A DNA stretch of 15,435 bases from Roseovarius sp. UBA6167 (GCA_002428225.1 DIUD01000057.1:786-16220); one strand, 5' to 3'. Positions 1-7,282 are shown, counted from the stretch's first letter. The notes: generated by a model not told the origin, from the letters alone. Made by a program: numbers and translations.

Positions 1-759
1 GGCCTGCCGGTGGTGTGGGATTTCCGCAGCACCGACGTGCGGCTGGGGGGCGAGGGCGCGCCGCTCGCGCCGTTTTACCATTTCGCCTGCGCGCGGTGGA
101 TCGGCGCCACGCGGCCCTTGGCCTTTCTCAATCTGGGCGGGGTGGGCAACCTGACATGGCTGGACCCGCGCAAGACCCGGCCCGAGGAGGCGGGCGCGCT
201 GCTGGCGTTCGACACCGGGCCGGCCAATGCGCCGCTCGACGACCTGCTGCGCGCGCGACGGGGCGCGGCGTTTGACCGCGACGGCGCGCTGGCGCGGCGG
301 GGCCGGGTGGCGCAAAGGGTGCTGGATTGCTTCCTGGACGCGCCGTATTTCGCGCGGATGCCGCCCAAATCGCTTGACCGAGACGCATTTGCCGGGATGA
401 TCGCGCAGGTGGGCGAGCTGAGCGACGCGGATGCGGCGGCGACGCTGACGGCGATGGCGGCCTCGGCGGTGCGGCGCGGCATGGCGCATTGCCCCGTGCC
501 GCCCGAGCGGGTGCTGGTCTGCGGCGGCGGGCGCAGGAACCCGGCGATGATGGCGATGCTGGCGGCGGCGCTGGATTGTCCGGTGATGCCGGTCGAGGAT
601 GCGGGGCTTGACGGTGACATGCTGGAGGCGCAGGCATTCGCCTATCTCGCGGTGCGCGTGGCGCGGGGGTTGCCCACCTCGTGCCCCGGCACGACGGGGG
701 TGCGGGCGGCGGTGTCGGGCGGGGTGCTGAGCCACCCCATGAAGAAGGAAGGGACATGA
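1..759 (+). CDS. anmK: Anhydro-N-acetylmuramic acid kinase, 3' part (5' end outside window)
   Basis: AnmK phosphorylates and opens 1,6-anhydro-MurNAc to MurNAc-6-phosphate in cytoplasmic recycling of peptidoglycan sugars. The frame is open from base 1, so the gene begins upstream; 252 residues are present, and a family length near 370 means roughly 115 N-terminal residues are missing. Visible family signatures are VVWDFRSTDV followed by GGEGAPLAP, FLNLGGVGNLTWL, the FDTGPANAPLDD segment, the nucleotide-binding VLVCGGGRRNPAMM, and the C-terminal GLDGDMLEAQAFAYLAVR with PGTTGV. The stop overlaps the start of the next gene by four bases (ATGA at 756-759), so the two are probably translationally coupled, although cell-wall recycling and sulfur amino acid metabolism share no obvious pathway. 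No frameshift is seen in the visible part. Confidence 0.95.
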   Translation, partial: GLPVVWDFRSTDVRLGGEGAPLAPFYHFACARWIGATRPLAFLNLGGVGNLTWLDPRKTRPEEAGALLAFDTGPANAPLDDLLRARRGAAFDRDGALARRGRVAQRVLDCFLDAPYFARMPPKSLDRDAFAGMIAQVGELSDADAAATLTAMAASAVRRGMAHCPVPPERVLVCGGGRRNPAMMAMLAAALDCPVMPVEDAGLDGDMLEAQAFAYLAVRVARGLPTSCPGTTGVRAAVSGGVLSHPMKKEGT

Positions 760-1898
760 GCAATACCGGAAAGACCCCCGCGACCATCGCGGCGCAGGCG
801 GCGGGGGCGATGGATGCGGCAACGGGCGGCGCGGTGCCGGGGATCAGCCTAGCCACAACCTATCTGCGGGACGAGGATTACGGGCTGATGCGCCCCGGCA
901 ATGTCTATGGGCGCGATCACAACGAGACCGTGCGGCAGGCCGAAGAGGTGATCCGGCAGCTTGAGGGCGCGGCGGCGAGCCTGCTGTTTCCCTCCGGCAT
1001 GGCGGCGGTGGCGGCGGTGTTCCGGGCGCTGCCCTCGGGCGCAAGGGTGGTGATGCAGACCGGCATCTACTGGGGCACGCTGAAATGGGTGCGCGAGTAT
1101 TGCGTGCGCCGCGCGATCCTGCTCGACGAGGTGGAGGCGAGCGACGCGGGCGCGCTCGCACAGGCGTGCCGGTCCTCGGCGGATATGGTCTGGATCGAGA
1201 CGCCGTCGAACCCGTGGCTGCGCACCGTCGATATCACGGCGGCGGCGGGCATGGCGCACAAGGCGGGCGCGGTTCTGGTGGTCGATGGCACGGCGGCGAC
1301 GCCGGTGCTGACGCGCGCGCTGGATCTGGGGGCGGATATCTCGATGCATTCGGCGACGAAGGCATTGAACGGTCATTCGGACGTGCTTGCAGGCGTGCTG
1401 TCGTGCCGCGAGCCGGGCTTGCCCATGTGGCGGGAAATCGCGGTGGACCGGCACGATGCGGGGGCCATTCTCGGGCCGTTCGAGGCGTGGCTGCTGATGC
1501 GGGGGATGCGGACATTGCCCTTGCGGGTAGAGCGGATGTGCTCAAGCGCGATGGCGCTGGCGCGGTGGCTGGCGGCGCATGAGGGCGTCGCGGCGGTGCT
1601 CTATCCGGGGCTGGCGGGCCATGACGGCCACGCGGTAGCGGCGCGGCAGATGAAGGGGGGGTATGGCTATCTGCTGTCGTTCCTGGTCAGGGGCGACCGG
1701 GCGCGCGCGCTCGACGTGGTGGGGCGGCTGCGGCTGTTCCAGCGGGCGACCTCGCTGGGCGGGGTGGAGAGCCTGGTGGAGCATCGCCACACCATCGAGC
1801 CCGATACGGGGATACCGGAAAACCTGATCCGCCTCTCGGTCGGGATCGAGGATGCGGACGATCTGCGGGCGGACCTGGCACAGGCGCTGGCGCCGTAG
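756..1898 (+). CDS. Cys/Met metabolism PLP-dependent enzyme, cystathionine lyase/synthase-like
   Basis: This is a fold-type I, PLP-dependent trans-sulfuration enzyme of 380 residues, a normal length for the family. The Schiff-base lysine is K202 in SATKALNGHSD. D177 in VVDGTAATP is the likely pyridine-nitrogen ligand, Y51 and R53 (YGRDHNET) match the phosphate-binding pair donated by the neighbouring subunit, and SGMAA at 80-84 is the phosphate loop. The end carries the usual SLGGVESLVEHR and IRLSVGIED segments that bind the substrate carboxylate. The ATG at 756 was chosen because it gives the ATGA overlap with anmK and has AAGGAAGGG just upstream; an upstream in-frame extension to 681 only reads through anmK. 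Cystathionine beta-lyase is the likeliest activity, but motifs alone do not separate it from gamma-lyase or gamma-synthase relatives, so no symbol is given. It converges on the ABC permease with 25 bases between the stops. Confidence 0.92.
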   Translation: MSNTGKTPATIAAQAAGAMDAATGGAVPGISLATTYLRDEDYGLMRPGNVYGRDHNETVRQAEEVIRQLEGAAASLLFPSGMAAVAAVFRALPSGARVVMQTGIYWGTLKWVREYCVRRAILLDEVEASDAGALAQACRSSADMVWIETPSNPWLRTVDITAAAGMAHKAGAVLVVDGTAATPVLTRALDLGADISMHSATKALNGHSDVLAGVLSCREPGLPMWREIAVDRHDAGAILGPFEAWLLMRGMRTLPLRVERMCSSAMALARWLAAHEGVAAVLYPGLAGHDGHAVAARQMKGGYGYLLSFLVRGDRARALDVVGRLRLFQRATSLGGVESLVEHRHTIEPDTGIPENLIRLSVGIEDADDLRADLAQALAP

Positions 1899-1923
1899 GG
1901 GGCACGCCTCTCGCGCCTGCGGC

Positions 1924-2664
1924 TCAGTCCGCAACCGCATCCAGCCAGCGCCGACATGCGGCATCGACCGCGCGGTGCAGCAGCAACGTCAACAGCGCCA
2001 GCACGAACAGCGCGGCGAACATGAGGTCGATCCGCGCGCGCCCGTTGGCCAGAAGCATCAGGTAGCCAAGCCCTTTCGAGGCCCCCACCCATTCGCCGAT
2101 GATCGCGCCGATCGGCGCATAGACCGCCGCCAGCCGCAGCCCCGAGGCAAGGCCGGGCAGCGCAGCCGGCACACGGATGAGCCACATCAGCCGCACAGGC
2201 GAAGCCCCCATCACGCGGCCCAGGTCGATCAGCGGCTGCGGTGTGCGCATGAGCGCGTCGAAAAAGGCCGACGTGACCGGAAAATAGATGATGAGCAACG
2301 CCATGGCGATCTTGGACGCGAGACCATAGCCCAGCCACAGCGTGAGGATCGGCGCGAGCGCAAAGACCGGGATCGCCTGTGAAAAGACCATCATCGGTCG
2401 GATCAGACGGCGCGCCACGGGCGAGGCGGCAAGGCCAATCGCCGTGACCCCGCCGAGCGCCGCGCCAAGCGCCAGCCCGATCAGCACCTCCGCGGCGGTG
2501 ATGGCCGCGTGTTCGGCGATGAGCGCGCGGCTCGTCCAGAGGGCTTCGGCCACGCGGACCGGCCCCGGCAGGATGAAGGGCGGCAGACCCGCCAGCACCA
2601 CCAGCGCCTGCCACAGCCCAAGCGCGAGCCCGGCAGAGGCAGCGACGGCAAGGGCGCGGCTCAT
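1924..2664 (-). CDS. ABC transporter permease, ThiX/SsuC/TauC-like (BPD_transp_1)
   Basis: A 246-residue inner-membrane permease of the binding-protein-dependent importer class that takes up thiamine precursors, aliphatic sulfonates, taurine or nitrate. Hydrophobic segments lie near residues 7-27, 55-80, 92-112, 117-137, 175-192 and 215-232. The cytoplasmic EAA-type loop, which docks to the ATPase, is at about 144-176 (IDLGRVMGASPVRLM, then the RVPAALP stretch). GEWVGASKGLGYL near 190-202 is characteristic of the SsuC/ThiX branch. The start codon overlaps the ATPase stop (ATGA, 2661-2664). No substrate-binding gene is present on either side, so the cargo cannot be inferred from context, and I see no TPP riboswitch upstream. 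Confidence 0.9.
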   Translation of the reverse strand: MSRALAVAASAGLALGLWQALVVLAGLPPFILPGPVRVAEALWTSRALIAEHAAITAAEVLIGLALGAALGGVTAIGLAASPVARRLIRPMMVFSQAIPVFALAPILTLWLGYGLASKIAMALLIIYFPVTSAFFDALMRTPQPLIDLGRVMGASPVRLMWLIRVPAALPGLASGLRLAAVYAPIGAIIGEWVGASKGLGYLMLLANGRARIDLMFAALFVLALLTLLLHRAVDAACRRWLDAVAD

Positions 2665-3395
2665 GGCGCGGCCCCGGGCGCGCGCAGCCGCGCAAGCAGG
2701 CGGCCCTGCACGGCCAGCGTTTCCATGTCCTCGACGGCGCGCGGCACCATCGCGCGCGGCGGTGTCACGCTCTCCAGTCCGGTTTCCGTCAGGATGTGGA
2801 TGGCGTGACCCATGCGCGCCGCCTCGCCGGGATCGTGCGTCACCATCAGCACCGTGCGCCCCGCAAGATGCTCGGCCGCCAGATCCTGCATCTGCGCGCG
2901 CGTGCCCGCGTCAAGCGCCGAGAACGGCTCGTCCAGAAGGACAACGGGGCGATCCTCCATCAGCGTGCGCGCAAGCGCCACGCGCTGGCGCTGCCCGCCC
3001 GAAAGGGCGCGGGGGCGCTTGCCGGCATGCGCGGAAAGGCCCATCCGCTCAAGGATCGCGCGGGCGCGGGGCAGGTCGGGCGTCTGCCCGCGCAACCGCG
3101 CCCCGAGCGCCACGTTGCCCAGCACATCGCGCCACGGCAACAGGTCCGCCCCCTGCGCCATGAGCGCGATGCGCCCCGCAAGCGGCAGGCCGTCCGAGGC
3201 CAGGATGCGGCCCTCGAACCGCGTCACCTCGTCAAGCCCCGCGACAAGGCGCAACAGCGTCGTCTTGCCCACGCCCGAAGGCCCGAGCAGACAGGTGATC
3301 CGCCCACCCGCGATCTCCAGGCGCAACGGACCAAAGAGCCGATCGGCGCCGATATGGGCGGTGCCGTCAATGACAAGCGCGGGTGCGGCGGACAT
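2661..3395 (-). CDS. ABC transporter ATP-binding protein, partner of the adjacent permease
   Basis: A 244-residue ATPase that would power the adjacent permease. All nucleotide-binding motifs are intact: Walker A GPSGVGKTT (38-46), Q-loop Q81 in LMAQGADLLPW, signature LSGGQRQRVALAR (131-143), Walker B VVLLDEPFSALD (151-162) and the switch histidine in MVTHDP (H187). The ATG at 3395 was preferred to the upstream in-frame ATG at 3449 because AAGGAC lies about eight bases before it and because the 18 extra residues are Pro/Asp/Arg-rich and not family-like. A short hairpin sits just upstream of the ribosome binding site. It is transcribed away from the H-NOX gene and is first in a two-gene unit with the permease. 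It resembles ThiZ, SsuB and TauB; substrate unknown. Confidence 0.93.
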   Translation of the reverse strand: MSAAPALVIDGTAHIGADRLFGPLRLEIAGGRITCLLGPSGVGKTTLLRLVAGLDEVTRFEGRILASDGLPLAGRIALMAQGADLLPWRDVLGNVALGARLRGQTPDLPRARAILERMGLSAHAGKRPRALSGGQRQRVALARTLMEDRPVVLLDEPFSALDAGTRAQMQDLAAEHLAGRTVLMVTHDPGEAARMGHAIHILTETGLESVTPPRAMVPRAVEDMETLAVQGRLLARLRAPGAAP

Positions 3396-3411
3396 GGGGC
3401 GGTCCTTGTCT

Positions 3412-3426
3412 GGGGGATGGTCCCCC
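3412..3426 (-). other. Short hairpin just upstream of the ABC ATPase ribosome binding site
   Basis: The arms GGGGGA (3412-3417) and TCCCCC (3421-3426) can pair around a three-base loop. On the minus strand the hairpin lies directly upstream of the AAGGAC ribosome binding site (3402-3407) of the ATPase. It could tune translation or stabilise the transcript end, but it may be chance in GC-rich DNA. Confidence 0.3.
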
Positions 3427-3541
3427 GGCGGATAGGCGCGGTCTAGCATCGCGGTTGCGCCCCGGCAAGTTATCCGGGCCGCGTTGAAGCTTTGTTAAAG
3501 AAGGCTTGCGATACTGTGCGCGGACGGGCGTGGAGAGGGAT

Positions 3542-4144
3542 ATGAACGGGCTGATCAATCGGGCGCTCCAATGGCTGGTGCGCGACTCCTACGGCGAGGC
3601 GCTCTGGCGCGGGCTGGTCGAGGCGCTGGCGCTCGGCGAGGCGGCGTTCGAGCCGTTGATGCCCTGCGAGCCGGAAGTGACCGACCGGCTGTTGTCGGCG
3701 CTCGCAGGGCGGATCGGGCGCGCGCCCGAGGAAATCCTGGAGGATCTGGGCACCTATCTCGTATCCCAGCCGCGCACCGAGGCGGCGCGCCGGCTGTTGC
3801 GCTTCGGCGGCGTGGATTTCGTCGATTTCCTCTACTCGCTGGAAGATCTGCCGGATCGCGCGCGCATGGCCATGCCGGATTTCACCCTGCCCGAAATACG
3901 GCTTCATCCCGGCGCCGCCGGGCTTTACCGGATCGAGTTGGGGACCTGTCCGCAGGCCGGGCTGCGGCTCGGGCCGGTGCTGGTGGGCCTGCTGCGGGCG
4001 ATGGCGGATGATTATGGCGCGCTGGTGCTGCTGGATCATCGCGGCGCGGACAGCCGGGGCGAGGTGATCGAGGTGCGGCTGCTCGATGCCGCCTTTGCCG
4101 ACGGGCGCGCCTTCGATCTCGGCGCGGGGCCGGTCGCGCGATGA
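3542..4144 (+). CDS. H-NOX (haem NO-binding, HNOB) fold protein lacking the haem-ligand histidine
   Basis: A 200-residue protein matching the H-NOX family in length and pattern: N-terminal MNGLINRALQWLVRDSYGEALW, then YLVSQPRTEAARRLLRFGG and VDFVDFLYSLEDL. Classical members bind haem through a histidine near position 102-105 and hold its propionates with YxSxR. Here the aligned ligand position is proline (P104 in LEDLPDRAR), and the region aligned to YxSxR reads GTCPQ (134-138), so by eye both haem determinants are missing. The ATG at 3542 was chosen because GGAGAGGGA lies close upstream and the H-NOX N-terminus begins there. The stop overlaps the start of an HNOBA-GGDEF gene (ATGA, 4141-4144), the standard genomic partner of H-NOX. 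Inference: a regulatory subunit that no longer senses NO through ligated haem, or senses something else. Confidence 0.85.
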   Translation: MNGLINRALQWLVRDSYGEALWRGLVEALALGEAAFEPLMPCEPEVTDRLLSALAGRIGRAPEEILEDLGTYLVSQPRTEAARRLLRFGGVDFVDFLYSLEDLPDRARMAMPDFTLPEIRLHPGAAGLYRIELGTCPQAGLRLGPVLVGLLRAMADDYGALVLLDHRGADSRGEVIEVRLLDAAFADGRAFDLGAGPVAR

Positions 4145-5196
4145 GCGCGGTCGCGGCCCTCGGCGCGATCCTCGCGCGGCTTTGCCCGATGTTCGTCCTT
4201 GTCGGGCCGAGCGGGCATGTGCTGGCGTCGGGGCCGACGCTGGCGCGGATCCTGGCCCCACGCGAGATCGAAGGCGCACCGTTCCTGGAGATGTTCGAGG
4301 TGCTCAGGCCGGGGCCGGTCGATGACATGGCCGGGCTGGCCGCGCTCGAGGGGGCCCGGCTGCGGCTGCGGTTGCGCGCGGGGCGCCCTCTCGCGCTCAA
4401 GGGGATGGTGTGCCGCCTGTCCGGGGACGGATCGCTCGGACCTGCGGGTGGGGTCGTCGTCAACCTGTCCTTCGGCATTTCAGTGCTCGAGGCGGTGCGC
4501 GAATATTCCCTGACGGGGGCGGATTTCGCGGTGACCGATCCGACGACGGAAATGCTCTATCTGCTCGAGGCCAAGAGCGTGGCCATGGAGGAATCGCGCC
4601 GTCTCAACCGCCGGCTGGAGGGGGCCCGGCGCGCCGCGCAGGAGCAGGCACTCACCGATCCGCTCACCGGACTGCGCAACCGCCGCGCGTTCGATCTCGC
4701 GCTCGCAGGTCTTCTGCACGCCGGCAATGCCTTCGCGCTCCTGCATCTCGACCTCGATTTCTTCAAGCAGGTAAACGACACGCATGGCCATGCGGCGGGC
4801 GACCTGGTGCTGCGCGTGGCGGCGCAACGGATGCGCGCGGCCGTCCGCGAGGACGACATCGTCGCGCGGGTGGGCGGGGATGAGTTTGCACTGCTTCTAC
4901 CGGGTGTCAACGACATGGCCGCCTCGCGCCTCATTGCGCAAAGGCTGATTTCAACGATCGAGGAACCGGTGAGCGACGGCGCGCGAAGCTATCGCGTCTC
5001 GGCCAGCGTCGGCGGCACCCTGAACCGCCAGCGAGAACGTAACAGCGCAGAGGCACTTCTCGCCGTGGCCGATCGCGCGCTTTACACCGCCAAAGAGACA
5101 GGCCGGGGGCGTTCTGTCGTCGAGACGGCACCGAGGCCCGCCCCCCCGGCACCTTCCGGGCATGACGGCCAGGGGGCGGCAATGCGTTCCAGATAG
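4141..5196 (+). CDS. HNOBA-GGDEF diguanylate cyclase, partner of the H-NOX protein
   Basis: A 351-residue protein that probably makes c-di-GMP. Residues about 1-145 resemble the PAS-like HNOBA domain (LARLCPMFVLVGPSGHVL, FLEMFEVLRPG, LALKGMVCRL), which is found in proteins partnered with H-NOX. A helical linker (about 145-178, EAKSVAMEESRRLNRRLEGA) leads into the GGDEF domain from TDPLTGLRNRRAF. The metal-binding DLDFFKQVND is present, the active site is intact (GGDEF, 245-249), and an allosteric inhibition site RxxD is present (R236-D239). There is no signal peptide or membrane segment, so it is cytoplasmic. It overlaps the H-NOX gene by four bases, implying co-translation. Its last dozen codons run into the remains of a cytochrome c gene on the other strand, so its C-terminal tail (PRPAPPAPSGHDGQGAA) may be recent. 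Confidence 0.9.
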   Translation: MSAVAALGAILARLCPMFVLVGPSGHVLASGPTLARILAPREIEGAPFLEMFEVLRPGPVDDMAGLAALEGARLRLRLRAGRPLALKGMVCRLSGDGSLGPAGGVVVNLSFGISVLEAVREYSLTGADFAVTDPTTEMLYLLEAKSVAMEESRRLNRRLEGARRAAQEQALTDPLTGLRNRRAFDLALAGLLHAGNAFALLHLDLDFFKQVNDTHGHAAGDLVLRVAAQRMRAAVREDDIVARVGGDEFALLLPGVNDMAASRLIAQRLISTIEEPVSDGARSYRVSASVGGTLNRQRERNSAEALLAVADRALYTAKETGRGRSVVETAPRPAPPAPSGHDGQGAAMRSR

Positions 5197-5440
5197 GACC
5201 AGACATCGCGCGCCTTGCCCGCATCGGGCAGCTTGTAGGCCATCATGCCGCGGGCGGTGGGATCGTCCAGATAATCCCGAAGAAACCCGGCACGCTGCCC
5301 GCAGGCCGCCCGATTACCCCCTGGAGATTGGGGCCGGTCCGACCGCCCCGCACGACGAACCGCCCGTTCCGGTCGATCACCGAGTGACAGGCGCGACAAT
5401 CCCCGAACGGCACCGCGCCACGATCGGGATCCGCCCGACC
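5162..5440 (-). pseudogene. Cytochrome c (class I) remnant: 5' truncated, internal deletion plus frameshift
   Basis: On the minus strand one frame reads ADPDRGAVPFGDCRACHSV and continues to GGRTGPNLQGVIGRPAGSVPGF, a class I cytochrome c start with a CxxCH haem site (CRACH, bases 5384-5398). At about 5285 the homology jumps to another frame reading GFLRDYLDDPTARGMMAYKL, ending in VWSYLERIAAP, the normal C-terminal half with the methionine-ligand region. Family members have roughly 25-35 residues between these parts, so an internal deletion that also shifts the frame has occurred. The signal peptide and start are absent, because the dnaA stop (5470) lies immediately upstream. At the 3' end the remnant overlaps the end of the GGDEF gene. 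It cannot make a functional cytochrome. The exact edges are approximate. Confidence 0.8.
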
Positions 5441-5469
5441 GGAAGGGGCGCCAGGCAAGGCCGGCCGGC

Positions 5470-6822
5470 TCAGCCCTCGAGCGCGCGGCGCAAAAGCTCC
5501 AGATCGTCGGCAATCTCGGCATCCTTGCTGCGCAACTCGCCTATGCGGCGCACCCCGTGCATCACGGTGGTATGATCGCGTCCGCCGAAACTGCGCCCGA
5601 TTTCGGGAAGCGAGCGCGAGGTGAGCTGCTTGCACAGATACATCGCCACCTGACGCGGGCGCGCATAACAGCGTGTGCGTTTCGGGCCGACCATGTCGGA
5701 AAGGCGGATATTGTAGTGATCGGCCACCTTGCGCTTGATCTCCTCGATCGAGACCTTGCGCTCGAAGCTGCGCAGCATGTCGGCAAGGCAATCCTGCGTC
5801 AGATCCTGCGTGATCGGCTTGCCCACCAGTGAGGCAAAGGCGAAAAGCCGCGTCAGCGCCCCTTCGAGCACGCGCACGTTGGTGTTGATGCGATGCGCGA
5901 GAAATTCCAGAACGCCCGGCTCGATCTCCAGATCGGGATGCTGCAAGCTGTGATGCTCGACCCGCGTCTGAAGGATCCCAAGGCGCAATTCGTAATCGGT
6001 CGGGTGCAGATCCACCACGAGGCCGCATTGCAGCCGCGACTTGATCCGGTCCTCCAGCCTGGCGATGTCGCCGGGCGCACATTCGGCGGAAATCACGATC
6101 TGCTTGTTCTGGTCCACCAGCGCGTTGAAGGTGTGAAAGAATTCCTCCTGCGTGCTGTCCTTGCCGGCGATGAACTGCACATCATCGACCATCAGCACAT
6201 CGACCGAGCGGAACATCTGCTTGAAATCCATGATCTTGCGATCGCGCAGCGCCTGCACGAAGCGATACATGAACTGCTCTGCCGAGAGGTAGAGAATGTT
6301 CATTCCGGGCCGTTTCTCGACAAGCTCCCAGGCGATGGCCTGCATGAGATGCGTCTTGCCCAGGCCCACACCGCCATAAAGAAAGAGCGGATTGAACGTG
6401 GCCGCGCCGCCCTCGGCCACCCGGCGCGCGGCGGCATGGCCAAGGTGGTTCGGCTTTCCCACCACGAAACTGTCGAAACGAAAACGCTCGTCAAGCGGGG
6501 CGGAGTGGAGCGGGTTGTCGCTGCGCGCGGGATCGTGCGCGGCAGATGCCTGCCGGGGCCGGCTCCGGGAACTGGCGGTCACGCGAAAATCGATCTTGCG
6601 CACCCTGGGATCGGCCCGCGCGATCTGATAGAGGATCAACTCTCCATAATGTTGCGACACATAATTGCCGAGAAACGTCGTCGGCACCGCGAAGGTAGCC
6701 ACCCCATCAACCACGTCCGCGAATTCAAGCGGCTCGATCCAGTTTCGAAAGTTGTTCGGCCCCACAGTCTGACAGATCCGCTGTTTCAACTCGCCCCATT
6801 GTTCCGATATCATCTCTGTCAT
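5470..6822 (-). CDS. dnaA: Chromosomal replication initiator protein DnaA
   Basis: DnaA binds DnaA boxes, melts the origin and loads the replicative helicase. This 450-residue copy has domain I at about 1-80 (EQWGELKQRICQTVGPNNF, WIEPLEF), a short Ser/Arg/Pro-rich domain II linker (about 82-110), the AAA+ domain III with Walker A YGGVGLGKTHLM (149-160) and Walker B VLMVDDVQFIAGK, and domain IV with the DNA-binding signature GRDHTTVMHGVRRI. Length and motifs are ordinary. Two starts are possible: ATG at 6822 (MTEMISEQ) or ATG at 6813 (MISEQ). Neither has a strong ribosome binding site, and GGA lies about nine bases before the second, so the start is uncertain by three codons. It follows rpsT on the same strand but is separated by that gene's terminator and 460 bases, so it probably has its own promoter. 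Confidence 0.98.
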   Translation of the reverse strand: MTEMISEQWGELKQRICQTVGPNNFRNWIEPLEFADVVDGVATFAVPTTFLGNYVSQHYGELILYQIARADPRVRKIDFRVTASSRSRPRQASAAHDPARSDNPLHSAPLDERFRFDSFVVGKPNHLGHAAARRVAEGGAATFNPLFLYGGVGLGKTHLMQAIAWELVEKRPGMNILYLSAEQFMYRFVQALRDRKIMDFKQMFRSVDVLMVDDVQFIAGKDSTQEEFFHTFNALVDQNKQIVISAECAPGDIARLEDRIKSRLQCGLVVDLHPTDYELRLGILQTRVEHHSLQHPDLEIEPGVLEFLAHRINTNVRVLEGALTRLFAFASLVGKPITQDLTQDCLADMLRSFERKVSIEEIKRKVADHYNIRLSDMVGPKRTRCYARPRQVAMYLCKQLTSRSLPEIGRSFGGRDHTTVMHGVRRIGELRSKDAEIADDLELLRRALEG

Positions 6823-7282
6823 TCCGCTACTGTGTTGCGACGTCCGCAGCCAGGGGCCACCGACACCAGATCCCGTTTTGGCGTCTCACGAAGAGGGGGC
6901 ATGACACAGTTACACCCTTGACAAGACGCCAGGGCCGGAACCTGTCTGCCTTCACGAGCATTCCAGGAAAACCCCACACGACCAGCCCTTCCCAAGGTGG
7001 CCGGTGCCCCCTTTCCCTGAAATGCGTGCCAGACAGAACCACTGCGGCTATGCCGTTTTTCAAGCGACCGGTCACATGTCGGATCCCGATGCGCCGCGGC
7101 CTGTCCCCCCAAGCGTGAATCGCGTGCTCGAAACTAGCAATGCCGGGCGCGTTCCGACAACTCATCAATGCGCTTGACAGGGGCGGCAACGAAAAAGAAT
7201 CTCTCGCTTGCGCAGCGAGGCATCAATGAAAAAAGGCACCGCGCGGCGACGGTGCCTTTTGCGTCAACGGGTTGGCCCGAAC
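6823..7282. other. Non-coding stretch between dnaA and rpsT (dnaA leader and promoter region)
   Basis: This 460-base stretch holds the rpsT terminator (7229-7260), a small hairpin (7203-7219), and by position the dnaA promoter. I could not find a convincing -35/-10 pair for dnaA on the minus strand. Two GANTC sites (GAATC near 7116-7121 and 7197-7201) are possible CcrM methylation targets, but two is about what chance gives. I see no consensus DnaA box (TTATNCACA), AT-rich element or iteron array, so nothing here argues for oriC. A 120-codon reading frame on the minus strand looks non-coding. Confidence 0.6.
7229..7260 (-). terminator. Rho-independent terminator of rpsT
   Basis: On the minus strand, 22 bases past the rpsT stop, the arms GGCACCG and CGGTGCC (7250-7256 and 7235-7241) form a seven-base-pair stem around an eight-base loop and are followed by six T residues. 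On the plus strand the same stem is followed by only TTTTG, so it may work weakly in that direction too. This separates rpsT transcription from dnaA. Confidence 0.85.

Noticed and set aside
1881..1919. CAGGCGC/GCGCCTG inverted repeat between the convergent gene ends as a bidirectional terminator
   Set aside because: The loop is 25 bases, there is no T-run on either strand, and such repeats are frequent at this base composition.
1667..2695. 342-codon minus-strand frame spanning the metabolic enzyme end and the permease
   Set aside because: Out of frame with the permease, which has clear motifs and an ATGA overlap; the product is Arg/Ala/Gly-rich noise.
3396..3541. TPP riboswitch upstream of the ABC importer
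   Set aside because: The conserved CUGAGA and other TPP aptamer elements are not present in the leader.
5384..5398. CxxCH motif as part of an intact cytochrome gene
   Set aside because: The frame lacks a start and signal peptide and loses homology at about 5285, so it cannot encode a full cytochrome.
6827..7189. 120-codon frame on the minus strand in the dnaA-rpsT gap
   Set aside because: No family resemblance, Trp/Arg/Gly-rich composition typical of chance frames in GC-rich DNA, and it lies where the dnaA promoter must be.
6823..7282. Origin of replication beside dnaA
   Set aside because: No consensus DnaA boxes, AT-rich unwinding region or iterons are visible; in alphaproteobacteria oriC is often not next to dnaA.
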